A stretch of 39,169 nt of DNA from an uncultured Lachnospiraceae bacterium (lineage in GTDB: Bacteria > Bacillota > Clostridia > Lachnospirales > Lachnospiraceae), in the NCBI GenBank assembly GCA_947053345.1, contig CAMRSM010000034.1, positions 1-39,169 on the forward strand. The letters run 5' to 3'. Positions 8,141 through 15,381 of this stretch are shown in pieces. Under the pieces are notes generated by a model. The model made no database searches. It had not been told where the DNA came from and worked only from the letters and a program-made list of their open reading frames with translations. The first letter of the stretch is position 1; the number at the start of each line of letters is the position of its first letter. The position numbers and the translations under genes were made by a program.

Positions 8141-10265
8141 CAGTTTTTCCCCCATTCTCTGACCAAGGTAATATCACTCCCATCACTTTACGTGGCTGAG
8201 CTTTTATTTGAACATCAAATTTTAGTGACGTTCTAGTAATTTTTGAATCTGCATTATGAAGCCTCATAGAAATAATCCATTGATCAAAATACACTTCCAA
8301 AGTAGTTTTACTTTTAGGTTTAACACGAACCTCAACAATTTCCTCTGGTAAAGTAATAGTTTGTACTGCCTCTTCACTTTTATTCCCATTAAATGATTTC
8401 ATAAGAGTGCCATGCATATTATATGGATATACTTTTGTAGCACCCATATTATCCTCTTTAATAATTTTGTAAAAATCCTGTGTTCCAAACATGTATTCGA
8501 AAAATAATCGAACAAATCTCTTTTTTCTGTTTTGATGTTCCGTATCTTCGTTTTCTTTTATTATACCAAGTTGCTTAATCTCTGCTACAAAAAGCTTTAT
8601 AATTGGATAATAGATAGCATCCATCTTATCATCCACCAGAGACCAATTATGATATTTTTCCGAATACTCTTGAATTTTATCAAATATCTTGTTCATGCCA
8701 TCTACAAAATCTCGACTACAATTAAACTGATTTTCTGTCCATGCTTTTGCAAAATCCGGATCTTCAGTAATCCGTGGATGTTTAACCGCCTCATGGTTAT
8801 TTTTGCAGCTAATTCCGATATCACCAATCAACTTTTTATGCATTTTATCTTCAAACACTGCAAAATCTATATCCCTTACATCCCCTTTTGCCCCAGCTGT
8901 ATCCGGCATTGCACTTAATACTCCATACACTTTCTTATCTGGTTTTAATATAGGTTCAACTCTTCTCAAATACATTGCCGCCACTCGTGCAGCCCTATTA
9001 TAATCATTGGATAAAGTTTCAATATGAACTAATTCAATCCCGTCATCATCGTTTGCATCCTCATCATAACTCTGAATAACCTGATAAGCCTTTTCAATAT
9101 TTTGATAGTTTTTATCTTTTATGATTTCTATCTGATCACTCCCCCATCCATGTTCGCTCAATTCACGATACATCTCTATTAAAGTTGCGTACTCAAACGC
9201 TTTTCCGCTAATGACCGTATTTGTTATTCTCTTATCTGCTTTCGTCTTTATCTCCTCTTCCGGATTTTCTATATTCAAATATGGAGACAAATCCTTAACA
9301 GTTAAAATTTTATTCACCTCTGTTGCAATAACCTCTGCCAATTTTACCGGGACAGCATTCCCTATTTGTCTATACTTACTATCTAAATCACCACAAAATT
9401 CCATATGTCTTGGAAAAGTTTGTATCGCCGCCGCCTCTTTATAACTCAATCTTCTATTTTTTCCTATAAAAACAAATTTGTCCACACTCTCAAACTCCAT
9501 CCCACCCGAATCAGGGCTTAGAGGAACTTGTTTTGCCATAGCCGGAATTGTAAAAGACACTTCCTCATAATCTCTTTTGCGATTTCTCGACATATATCTT
9601 GATGAAAATGGTGCCTGGCAGACATCTTCCATTCTTACCTTGTCTAATCCTTTAAGTGCATCTTTTAAAGTAACAATTTTAGGATCCCCTGACGGAAAAA
9701 TATATGCCCCTCCATTACTAATATCGTTTCGTATACCAATAAATATCACCCGCATTCTATCTTGGGGAACACCATAGTTTTTAGCATTTACGGTAGGTGC
9801 TGACATTGTATATCCAAGTTCCGAAAAGTCTTCTATTATTTTATCAAATACTGCGCCCTCTCCTAAAGTCTTAATTCCTATCACATTTTCAGCGACAATA
9901 ACTTTTGGTTTTTTCAATTCGACCATCCGGACAAAATATCTGTATAATACATTTCTTGAATCATCAACTTGTCTGGGACCAGCAAGCGAAAATCCCTGAC
10001 AAGGAAATCCTCCCAATACTACATCAACTTCCACTCCCGGCATAACCATATTTAAGTCCAATTTTGAAATGTCTCCACATTCAACAATTGTACAATCTTC
10101 TTCATCTTTTCTATCTCCATTCTCTTCATAATTTGCCCATCTTTCATACGTATCACAAGCATCCTTTGAAAAATCATTCGCCCATATTATTTTAAACCCT
10201 TTATTATGAAATCCCATATCCAATCCGCCAGCACCCGAAAACATCGAAATTACTTTAAAACTCAT
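8127..10265 (-). CDS. C5 DNA methyltransferase fused to HaeIII-family restriction endonuclease
   Basis: 712 aa. Residues 1-320 form a cytosine-C5 methyltransferase: motif I MFSGAGGLDMG (8-18), catalytic Cys89 in GGFPCQGFS, motif VI AENV (125-128), motif VIII QDRMRVIFIG (168-177) and motif X YRQIGNAVP (298-306). After a linker, residues ~350-712 look like a HaeIII-type nuclease: GKAFEYATLIEMY (354-366), then GDVRDID (461-467) and IGISCKNNHEAVKH (483-496), giving a PD-(D/E)xK-like core around Asp462/Asp465 and Lys488. If so, one chain modifies and cuts the same site; GGCC is the expected target by family analogy only. Start ATG 10265 suits the family N-terminus (MSFKVISMFSGAGG); ATG 10280 is possible. 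Confidence 0.85.
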   Translation of the reverse strand: MSFKVISMFSGAGGLDMGFHNKGFKIIWANDFSKDACDTYERWANYEENGDRKDEEDCTIVECGDISKLDLNMVMPGVEVDVVLGGFPCQGFSLAGPRQVDDSRNVLYRYFVRMVELKKPKVIVAENVIGIKTLGEGAVFDKIIEDFSELGYTMSAPTVNAKNYGVPQDRMRVIFIGIRNDISNGGAYIFPSGDPKIVTLKDALKGLDKVRMEDVCQAPFSSRYMSRNRKRDYEEVSFTIPAMAKQVPLSPDSGGMEFESVDKFVFIGKNRRLSYKEAAAIQTFPRHMEFCGDLDSKYRQIGNAVPVKLAEVIATEVNKILTVKDLSPYLNIENPEEEIKTKADKRITNTVISGKAFEYATLIEMYRELSEHGWGSDQIEIIKDKNYQNIEKAYQVIQSYDEDANDDDGIELVHIETLSNDYNRAARVAAMYLRRVEPILKPDKKVYGVLSAMPDTAGAKGDVRDIDFAVFEDKMHKKLIGDIGISCKNNHEAVKHPRITEDPDFAKAWTENQFNCSRDFVDGMNKIFDKIQEYSEKYHNWSLVDDKMDAIYYPIIKLFVAEIKQLGIIKENEDTEHQNRKKRFVRLFFEYMFGTQDFYKIIKEDNMGATKVYPYNMHGTLMKSFNGNKSEEAVQTITLPEEIVEVRVKPKSKTTLEVYFDQWIISMRLHNADSKITRTSLKFDVQIKAQPRKVMGVILPWSENGGKTDEII

Positions 10266-10314
10266 CTTGACAGCCCCCATCTCTCTTTCCCAAAATTTTC
10301 TTGTCGAAATCCAC

Positions 10315-10737
10315 TCATATAATAATATTAACCTTTTCTTTTTCAAACCGTTCTTGCAATACATTCTTCATCAAATAAATATCTTCATGGCACAGTCTCG
10401 GAAAATAATAAACATCGTTCTCGCCCACTTCGATTATCGGTCCGTAGTGCTTTTGGCTATTGAGAAACTCAAAAATTCTATTTATCACAATATTTTTATT
10501 TGCATTTCCACAGTTAATAACTATCATTTTGCATTTACTCACCAAATCAGTATATTTATCAAAACCGTTAGAATTAAAATCCGCCCGCATCAGCAAACCT
10601 TTATTGCCAAAAAAATATACTTCTCCCAACTTTCTATAATCATGCTGTTTTAATTGTTCTATATTCAAACTATAATAAATACTCCCTCCTCTTTTCATCT
10701 CCTCAGTATCATTCTTTATTATCATTATATCCGTCAT
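10315..10737 (-). CDS. Unknown 140-aa protein, first gene of the defence operon
   Basis: Not recognised. The protein has mixed alpha/beta character, no signal peptide and no membrane segment. The core MIVINCGNANKNIVINRIFE resembles a beta-strand plus glycine-rich turn. It starts at ATG 10737 behind GAAGGAG and ends about 50 bp before the methyltransferase start, on the same strand and with the same AT-rich codon use as the three following genes. Its place suggests a controller or accessory subunit of the restriction-modification system. It lacks an obvious helix-turn-helix, so a classical C-protein is not supported. Confidence 0.6.
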   Translation of the reverse strand: MTDIMIIKNDTEEMKRGGSIYYSLNIEQLKQHDYRKLGEVYFFGNKGLLMRADFNSNGFDKYTDLVSKCKMIVINCGNANKNIVINRIFEFLNSQKHYGPIIEVGENDVYYFPRLCHEDIYLMKNVLQERFEKEKVNIII

Positions 10738-10830
10738 AATTACTCTCCTTCACAAATTCGTAATTAATATTGATTCCATTCTTTAATATCTTCAATACAA
10801 TTTTCACCTTCAAACCAAACCTTCCATCTA

Positions 10831-10849
10831 GTGCACGGTATCATTGATA
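10831..10849 (+). repeat. IS630 left terminal inverted repeat
   Basis: Nineteen bases from GTGCAC, matching the right end with three mismatches. The TA duplication is immediately outside. Confidence 0.8.
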
Positions 10850-10916
10850 AATATTTTAATATTGCTGGTTTATCAAGTCGTTTCGTGATATACTAAAAGA
10901 AACGGCGGTGATTCCT

Positions 10917-12029
10917 ATGGCAAGGTCTAAAAAATACAAAATCTCATTAACGGATGACGAACTTAGAATATTGAAATCCGTTATGCGTAAAAAGAAAACA
11001 ACAAAAACAGTTCGGAACAGATGTCAGATTATCATTGATCTGGATGAGGCATATGGCAAAATTCTTACCCATGGACAGTCTGCTAAAACAAACTGTGTCT
11101 GTATGGCCACGGTTACCAACACAGCGAAACTTTATTCTGAAAAAGGGATTGGAGGCATCATTTCGTTCAACCGTAATGTTAACTCCGGCCAAGCACGTCG
11201 GAAATTTGACGGATGCGCAGAAGCCCGCATTATCGAAACCGCATGCAGCCTAGCTCCGGAAGGACATTCCCGCTGGACGCTGCGGCTGTTGGAAGAACAG
11301 GCAAAAATAGCGCTTGATGTCCCGGTCAGTAAAGATACAATTGGCAGGGCTTAAAAAAATAAACTTCGACCTCACATGAATGATTACTGGTGTATCCCCT
11401 CAAAAGAAGATGCTGATTTTGTGGTCTGTATGGAAGATGTCCTTGATGTTTATGAACTTCCATACGATCCGGCACGCCCTGTTGTCTGTATGGATGAAAA
11501 GCCGTACCAGTTGTTAGGGGACGTGAGGGAGCCGTTACCCATGCGTTCTGGCGATGATCGGAAAACCGATCCAGAGTATAAGTGGAAGGGTACCTGCAGC
11601 ATATTCGCTTTCGTGGAACCATTTGGGGGAAAGCACCATGTAAGTGTCCATGAGCACCGCACCGCCATTGACTGGGCACAGGAAATCCAATATTTATCAG
11701 ATGTGATGTTCCCGGATGCCGAAAAGATCATTCTGGTCATGGATAACCTTAATACCCATAAAGCCGCATCTCTTTACAAAACGTTTCCACCAGATGAAGC
11801 AAGAAGAATAATAAAGCGTCTGGAAATCTATTATACGCCCAAGCATGGGAGCTGGCTTAACATGGCTGAAATTGAGCTTAATGTGATGGCACGCCAATGC
11901 CTGTCACGTCGTATAGATACAATCACCAAACTAAAAAGCGAACTGTTTGCATGGGGGAAACAAGGCGCAATCGTGATGAAGCTAAAATACGGTGGCATCT
12001 CCAAACAGGTGATACCAGAGAAAAGCTGA
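10917..12029 (+). pseudogene. IS630 transposase, interrupted by an in-frame TAA
   Basis: The N-terminal part (10917-11351) carries a helix-turn-helix region and ends DTIGRA at a TAA (11352-11354). The same frame then resumes (KNKLRPHMNDYWCIP) to 12029 and holds the DDE catalytic residues: Asp in VVCMDEKPYQ, Asp in ILVMDNLNTH and Glu in NMAEIELNVM. The stop sits at an A7 run (cttaaaaaaataaac). Both parts share one frame, so this is not a simple orfA/orfB frameshift arrangement. Either it is a nonsense-mutated pseudogene, or slippage in the A-run makes some full-length protein. Confidence 0.75.
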
Positions 12030-12053
12030 TACCACTTTATCCGATAATTTCAT

Positions 12054-12079
12054 CTTTCACCTCATAACAGAGGTGAAAG
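12054..12079. terminator. Hairpin inside the right end of the IS
   Basis: Perfect 10-bp stem CTTTCACCTC / GAGGTGAAAG with a 6-base loop, just after the transposase stop. It lacks a strong T run. It may end transposase transcription or shield the element from transcription coming from the old operon promoter. Confidence 0.55.
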
Positions 12080-12089
12080 ATACGCTAAA

Positions 12090-12108
12090 TATCTATGATA
12101 CAGTACAC
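12090..12108 (-). repeat. IS630 right terminal inverted repeat
   Basis: The complement begins GTGTACTGTATCATAGATA. The TA duplication at 12109-12110 is immediately outside. Confidence 0.8.
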
Positions 12109-12170
12109 TAGTATAATTCACCAAGCATAAAAAATATATATTTGACAAATCTTAACTTCTCGTACATCAT
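12108..12170 (-). other. Possible 20-codon ORF in the old operon leader
   Basis: Starts MMYEKLRFVKYIFF behind GAAGG and ends at a TAG formed by the TA duplication plus the first IS base. It lies just downstream of the promoter at 12183-12211. It could be a leader ORF or chance. Confidence 0.25.
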
Positions 12171-12182
12171 ACCTTCAATCAG

Positions 12183-12211
12183 ATTATAGAACATATATTC
12201 TGTTTTTTCAA
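12183..12211 (-). promoter_or_regulatory. Probable original promoter of the defence operon
   Basis: On the minus strand TTGAAA (12211-12206), 17 bp, TATAAT (12188-12183). It points at the defence operon, but the IS630 element now lies between it and the first gene at 10737. The rest of 12111-12363 is AT-rich with no convincing gene. Confidence 0.65.
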
Positions 12212-12356
12212 TATGCAATTAGCTATGCACATATATATTATATTATTTTATCCCATTATTAACTATTCTTGTGGTCTAGTGCTCATATTTACCAAAACTT
12301 TCAAGCACTTAATACCAATGAGAAATTCCACAAAATATACGTCTAACCAAATTATA

Positions 12357-13625
12357 CTATACTTTTTCTTCCTTCTTTTTCTCCGTATCGTGGTGGAAAT
12401 ATTTATCCAGCTCTTTTTTCCTATCCTCCGGTATTTCCCGCTTAATCGGCAGGACGGCGGCGTTTGCCATGTCCCCGATCATGCGGACAGCAAAATCCAC
12501 GTTCTTTCGGAGCGCCTTATCACTTACGGTCGGGATCAGATCATGGATCGTATGTATTTCCGCCGTGCCCGTGCCGCGTCCAAGGCCGAGCGCAGGAATC
12601 CCCTTATCACAGAACGGTGCGGAATCGCTGGAATGTACCCCCTGCCTTGTCCTTGCGGAGTACCCGGTGAGTTTTAAGTATTGGTCTACAAAAGTTTCCA
12701 ATTCTTTATTGCCGGTCATCATAATCCGGTTCGCCCCCAGAGCTGTGCCGCACATATCAAAATTAAAACAGAATTTGATCTGCTCTAACCGGCTTTCATT
12801 TTGTTCTACATACGCTTTTGAACCAAGCAGCCCCAGTTCCTCGCTGCCGCACCACAAAAAGCGCAGAGTCCTTTTCGGCGGATGCGCGGCAAAGTAGCGG
12901 TAGATTCCGAGAAGGGCGGCGGCTCCCGTCGCATTATCCCAGGAACCGGTGCCTACGGGAACAGAATCATAGTGCGCGGTCAAAACAATCTCTTCCTCTG
13001 TATCCCACGTCCCCGGAATGACTGCGAGGACATTCTGGCTCTCCCGCTCCACATCCTGCTGCTTTAATGTGAGACGGATCGTTTCGGTCTCCTGCTGCAC
13101 CAAAGCCATTGCGTCGGACGCTGTAATGAGAAAACCCGGGATTTTCCCGTTGCGGATCAGATGCGGCCTCAATTCCCTTGCATACAGGGAAACTTCCTCC
13201 GCCGAAAAATAATATTTCCCCTGCACTACAAGAAATGCGGCGGCCTTGTGTTCTACCAGGCGTTTGAATGTTTCCTCGTCCCAAATACCGTTTAGCAAAA
13301 CTGCCGTATCGCTCAGATCCCCGATCCCGGCAAAATCAATTTCCAGGGCATCGTCCATATAAAGCAGCCTGCATTCCCGGTCAATGTCACCGGAGCGAAG
13401 ATAAGGCTTGCTTGGGATTTCGCGCCCCTGTACGGTCACGGAGCATTTTTCCACATCCGCACCAGGGATCCGGAACGGCATGAATTCGCCGCGGATATCG
13501 CTGCCCGCTTCTTTCCCGCAACGATCAATCTCCTCCCGTATCATCTCGGCGGCCGCTCTTTCCTCCGCGCTGCCGCCAACGCGGGTGAAACTAAGTTTCT
13601 TTACAAAATCCAGTAAAGTTTCCAT
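12357..13625 (-). CDS. M28-family zinc aminopeptidase-like protein
   Basis: Predicted zinc metallopeptidase, 422 aa, without signal peptide. Zinc and catalytic motifs are TAHYDSVPVGTGSWDNATGA (His, Asp), LWCGSEELGLLGS (Glu-Glu), the Asp of SSDSAPF, and the final His in IHTIHDL. A PA-like inserted segment precedes the catalytic part. Start ATG 13625 has AGGAGG 8 bases upstream. The last codons are not original: inside the island junction the tail became EEKV-stop, whereas the remnant at 5535-5683 preserves EEKTENTKAE. The changed tail is unlikely to touch the active site. Before the insertion it probably preceded the alkyltransferase gene by 62 bp. Confidence 0.9.
   Translation of the reverse strand: METLLDFVKKLSFTRVGGSAEERAAAEMIREEIDRCGKEAGSDIRGEFMPFRIPGADVEKCSVTVQGREIPSKPYLRSGDIDRECRLLYMDDALEIDFAGIGDLSDTAVLLNGIWDEETFKRLVEHKAAAFLVVQGKYYFSAEEVSLYARELRPHLIRNGKIPGFLITASDAMALVQQETETIRLTLKQQDVERESQNVLAVIPGTWDTEEEIVLTAHYDSVPVGTGSWDNATGAAALLGIYRYFAAHPPKRTLRFLWCGSEELGLLGSKAYVEQNESRLEQIKFCFNFDMCGTALGANRIMMTGNKELETFVDQYLKLTGYSARTRQGVHSSDSAPFCDKGIPALGLGRGTGTAEIHTIHDLIPTVSDKALRKNVDFAVRMIGDMANAAVLPIKREIPEDRKKELDKYFHHDTEKKKEEKV
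12364..12487. repeat. Right copy of 124-bp direct repeat (inside the M28 gene)
   Basis: Same sequence as 5560-5683 with one mismatch (T12391). It forms the last ~41 codons of the intact M28 peptidase gene. Confidence 0.95.
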
Positions 13626-13626
13626 T

Positions 13627-14343
13627 TTAATATCCTCCTGTTGGTTTATTTTTTCCGAAATGCCCCCTGTCCACGGAACATTTGTAAATAGAGCTGATTT
13701 GCCCTCCGGAATCCGGCAGGATTGCAGCAGCCCTATACGGATCCGGAGTATTTAAAGAACGAAAAAAATGATGCCGGAAAACAATTTTTCCATAGATAAA
13801 GAATAACATGCACGCCTGTAAAATACAAGGAATTTTTTTCATTTGAGGACACAAAAACAATACTGCAAAACAGAAAAATCAATAAAAGCGAAAAGGTAAC
13901 ATATAATTTTAATACTTGATGAAACAAAAAACGAAATAGTATTTATGGTGGTCTCAAGGTTTTTGTGGTATTATATTAACGGATATGATACTCTCGTTCA
14001 TTTGCCGTCCGTGGCAGAAACAGACTTTTACAAAACGGATATGGAATTAAATATTTGAAAATAGATGGTACGGCGGTTGACATGCCCCATATTTATGCTT
14101 GTAAACGGAACGTGGAAATGATATATTTGAAAAAACTAATTCCGTTCGCATGGGAATATCATCAAATTTTCCATCAACAAATATAAGATATGGTACTGGC
14201 AGAATGTGATAAGGGCGGTTATGATAGAAATCCTTATTTTTTCCACTGGCTCTATTTTGCCCCCCAGATTTTCCAGGGCTGTAAAATGCATGAGGATAAA
14301 TCACATAATATGACAAAAAATCAAAGTTTACGGGAGGAAAAAA
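13627..14343. other. 717-bp gap without an intact gene
   Basis: AT-rich. A TG-n-TATTAT extended -10 lies near 13960-13975 on the plus strand. After it, short protein-like stretches occur in different plus frames: YDTLVHLPSVAETDFYKTD; then KYLKIDGTAVDMPHIYACKR; then GGYDRNPYFFHWLYFAPQIF. They could be a decayed gene with frameshifts, or simply a leader for the acetyltransferase. No family was recognised. Confidence 0.3.
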
Positions 14344-14829
14344 ATGAATACTCCGACACTTGAAACAGAAAGACTTATTTTAAGAAAGTTTACGGAGAAA
14401 GATCTGAAAGCTATTTACGAAATTTACAGTGACCGAGAAACCAATATATTCCTGCCCTGGTTTCCTTTGAAAACAATGGAAGAGGCAAAAACACTTTATG
14501 AGCAGCAATATGTCCAAAAATATAACCGGGAGAATGGATACAACTACGCAATCTGCTTTAAAAAAGATAATTTTCCTATCGGGTATGTCAATACCGGCAC
14601 CGAAGCCAGCCATGATTTCGGATACGGGCTGCGTAAAGAATTCTGGCACCGCGGAATCGTCACAGAAGCCGGAAAAGCAGTGATCGGACAACTAAAAAAA
14701 GATGGAATACCGTATATCACGGCTACGCATGATGTCAATAACCCCCGCAGCGGGGAAGTAATGAAGAAACGGGGATATAGACAATTTTTCCGGAGCAGCA
14801 AAAACAACGGGCGGTGGCATTTTAAATGA
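14344..14829 (+). CDS. GNAT-family N-acetyltransferase (RimJ/RimL-like)
   Basis: 161 aa. The N-terminus LETERLILRKFTEKDLKAIY and the acceptor-side fold match the RimJ/RimL-type group that acetylates amino groups using acetyl-CoA. The acetyl-CoA region is less canonical than usual: GLRKEFWHRGIVTEAGKAVI stands for the Q/RxxGxG/A segment. NNPRSGEVMKKRGY is the usual C-terminal helix-strand. The protein ends soon after this (about 10-20 residues short of many relatives), so the C-terminal strand may be altered. GGGAGG precedes ATG 14344. The substrate is unknown. Confidence 0.8.
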   Translation: MNTPTLETERLILRKFTEKDLKAIYEIYSDRETNIFLPWFPLKTMEEAKTLYEQQYVQKYNRENGYNYAICFKKDNFPIGYVNTGTEASHDFGYGLRKEFWHRGIVTEAGKAVIGQLKKDGIPYITATHDVNNPRSGEVMKKRGYRQFFRSSKNNGRWHFK

Positions 14830-14843
14830 TGCCGAATTTCCTA

Positions 14844-14872
14844 TTGACAATCCTTTTACCTTATGCTAGTCT
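14844..14872 (+). promoter_or_regulatory. Promoter of the synthetase leader
   Basis: TTGACA (14844-14849), 17 bp, TAGTCT (14867-14872), with TG one base before the -10 (extended). Transcription should start near 14879, 26 bases before the leader peptide. Confidence 0.75.
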
Positions 14873-14904
14873 TATACCATCAGACATTCAGAGGAGAATT
14901 TACA

Positions 14905-14964
14905 ATGAGGGCTTTTGTTTCGCTTGCCGCACAGAACAGGGACGACGATCAGAAGCGCTTGTAG
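14905..14964 (+). CDS. Leader peptide, 19 aa, with Asn-Arg-Asp-Asp-Asp
   Basis: Short ORF MRAFVSLAAQNRDDDQKRL, start ATG 14905 with GAGGAG (14891-14896) 8 bases upstream. It contains one Asn codon (AAC, 14935) and three consecutive Asp codons (GAC GAC GAT, 14941-14949), followed by five sense codons including the last ones, which form one arm of a hairpin. The downstream gene encodes an aspartyl-tRNA synthetase whose group often also charges tRNA-Asn. The codons therefore match the enzyme's substrates, the classical sign of a ribosome-stalling attenuation peptide. This was read directly; its function is inferred. Confidence 0.75.
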   Translation: MRAFVSLAAQNRDDDQKRL

Positions 14965-15103
14965 CTGTATAGAACACAGGTACAAGCGCTCTTTGTGTTG
15001 TGCCTGTGTGGGATAGATTCAAAACCCGGCGGGATATACCATGCCCCGGCGGATCATAAGAATAAAACCACACTGGTATTTTTATCTGCCGTGTGGTTTT
15101 TTT
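14954..15103 (+). promoter_or_regulatory. Attenuator with alternative stems and terminator
   Basis: Stem A: AGCGCTTGTA (14954-14963) with TACAAGCGCT (14981-14990), overlapping the leader peptide stop. Stem B: ACACAGGTAC (14974-14983) with GTGCCTGTGT (15000-15009), one G-U pair; it excludes stem A. Stem C: GTGTGG (15006-15011) could pair with CCACAC (15068-15073). Stem D, the terminator: AAAACCACAC (15064-15073) with GTGTGGTTTT (15091-15100) and a 7-T run (15097-15103). B excludes C, and C excludes D. No T-box sequence was seen. The on/off polarity cannot be fixed by eye. Confidence 0.65.
15064..15103 (+). terminator. Rho-independent terminator in the synthetase leader
   Basis: Ten-base arms AAAACCACAC / GTGTGGTTTT, a 17-base loop and seven T's. 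It lies 280 bp before the synthetase start, so readthrough is needed unless there is a second promoter; none with good -35/-10 was found in 15104-15381. Confidence 0.85.
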
Positions 15104-15381
15104 GTGTGCCAAAAACAGATACGGCGGATTTTAAAACAAAAATTCCGTGAAAGGTCGTGATCGAATGGGACATACAGATTATGTCCACTCGGATACCAGG
15201 CGGCAGGATGAAAAATAATCCCCATCCTGGCGTAAGATTTGTTTATTATAGGAAAACCTGCGATACCTGAATCCAGAAAAGATAACAGATCCATACTTCG
15301 TATTCGGCTCATGCAGGGCATCCCTTTTTTTCCGTAAACGAATTAAAAACATATAAAAATATTATGAATGGAGAATTGAAC
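15104..15381 (+). other. Rest of the synthetase leader, no gene
   Basis: Non-coding. It contains small hairpins, GGACAT/ATGTCC (about 15166-15185) and CAGGATG/CATCCTG (about 15204-15230), and no T-box motif. Confidence 0.5.

Larger units (their letters stand above)
10831..12108 (+). mobile_element. IS630-family insertion sequence, 1278 bp
   Basis: Imperfect terminal inverted repeats: left end GTGCACGGTATCATTGATA (from 10831), right end on the opposite strand GTGTACTGTATCATAGATA (from 12108). Both are flanked by TA (10829-10830 and 12109-12110), the target used by IS630/Tc1-like elements. It contains one transposase reading frame interrupted by a stop. The element lies between the defence operon's first gene and a good promoter on the minus strand. 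Confidence 0.88.
5684..12363. mobile_element. Defence island inserted with a 124-bp target duplication
   Basis: This 6.7-kb block is visibly richer in A+T than its flanks. It carries a four-gene minus-strand operon and an IS630-type element, and is bordered by copies of the M28 peptidase gene end. No integrase, tRNA gene or clear terminal inverted repeat was found at its ends. The long direct repeat resembles insertion with long target duplication, reported for restriction-modification genes in other bacteria. Homologous exchange through a carried peptidase fragment is an alternative. Confidence 0.8.

Noticed and set aside
10315-10737. Controller (C) protein of the restriction system
   Set aside because: No helix-turn-helix and a different size from known C proteins; left as unknown.
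5684-12363. Integrase-type genomic island or prophage
   Set aside because: No integrase, excisionase, phage structural genes or tRNA attachment site. The 124-bp coding repeat points to another mechanism.
14900-15103. T-box riboswitch before the synthetase
   Set aside because: The conserved T-box antiterminator sequence (AGGGTGGNACCGCG-like) is not present. A coding leader with Asn/Asp codons explains the layout better.
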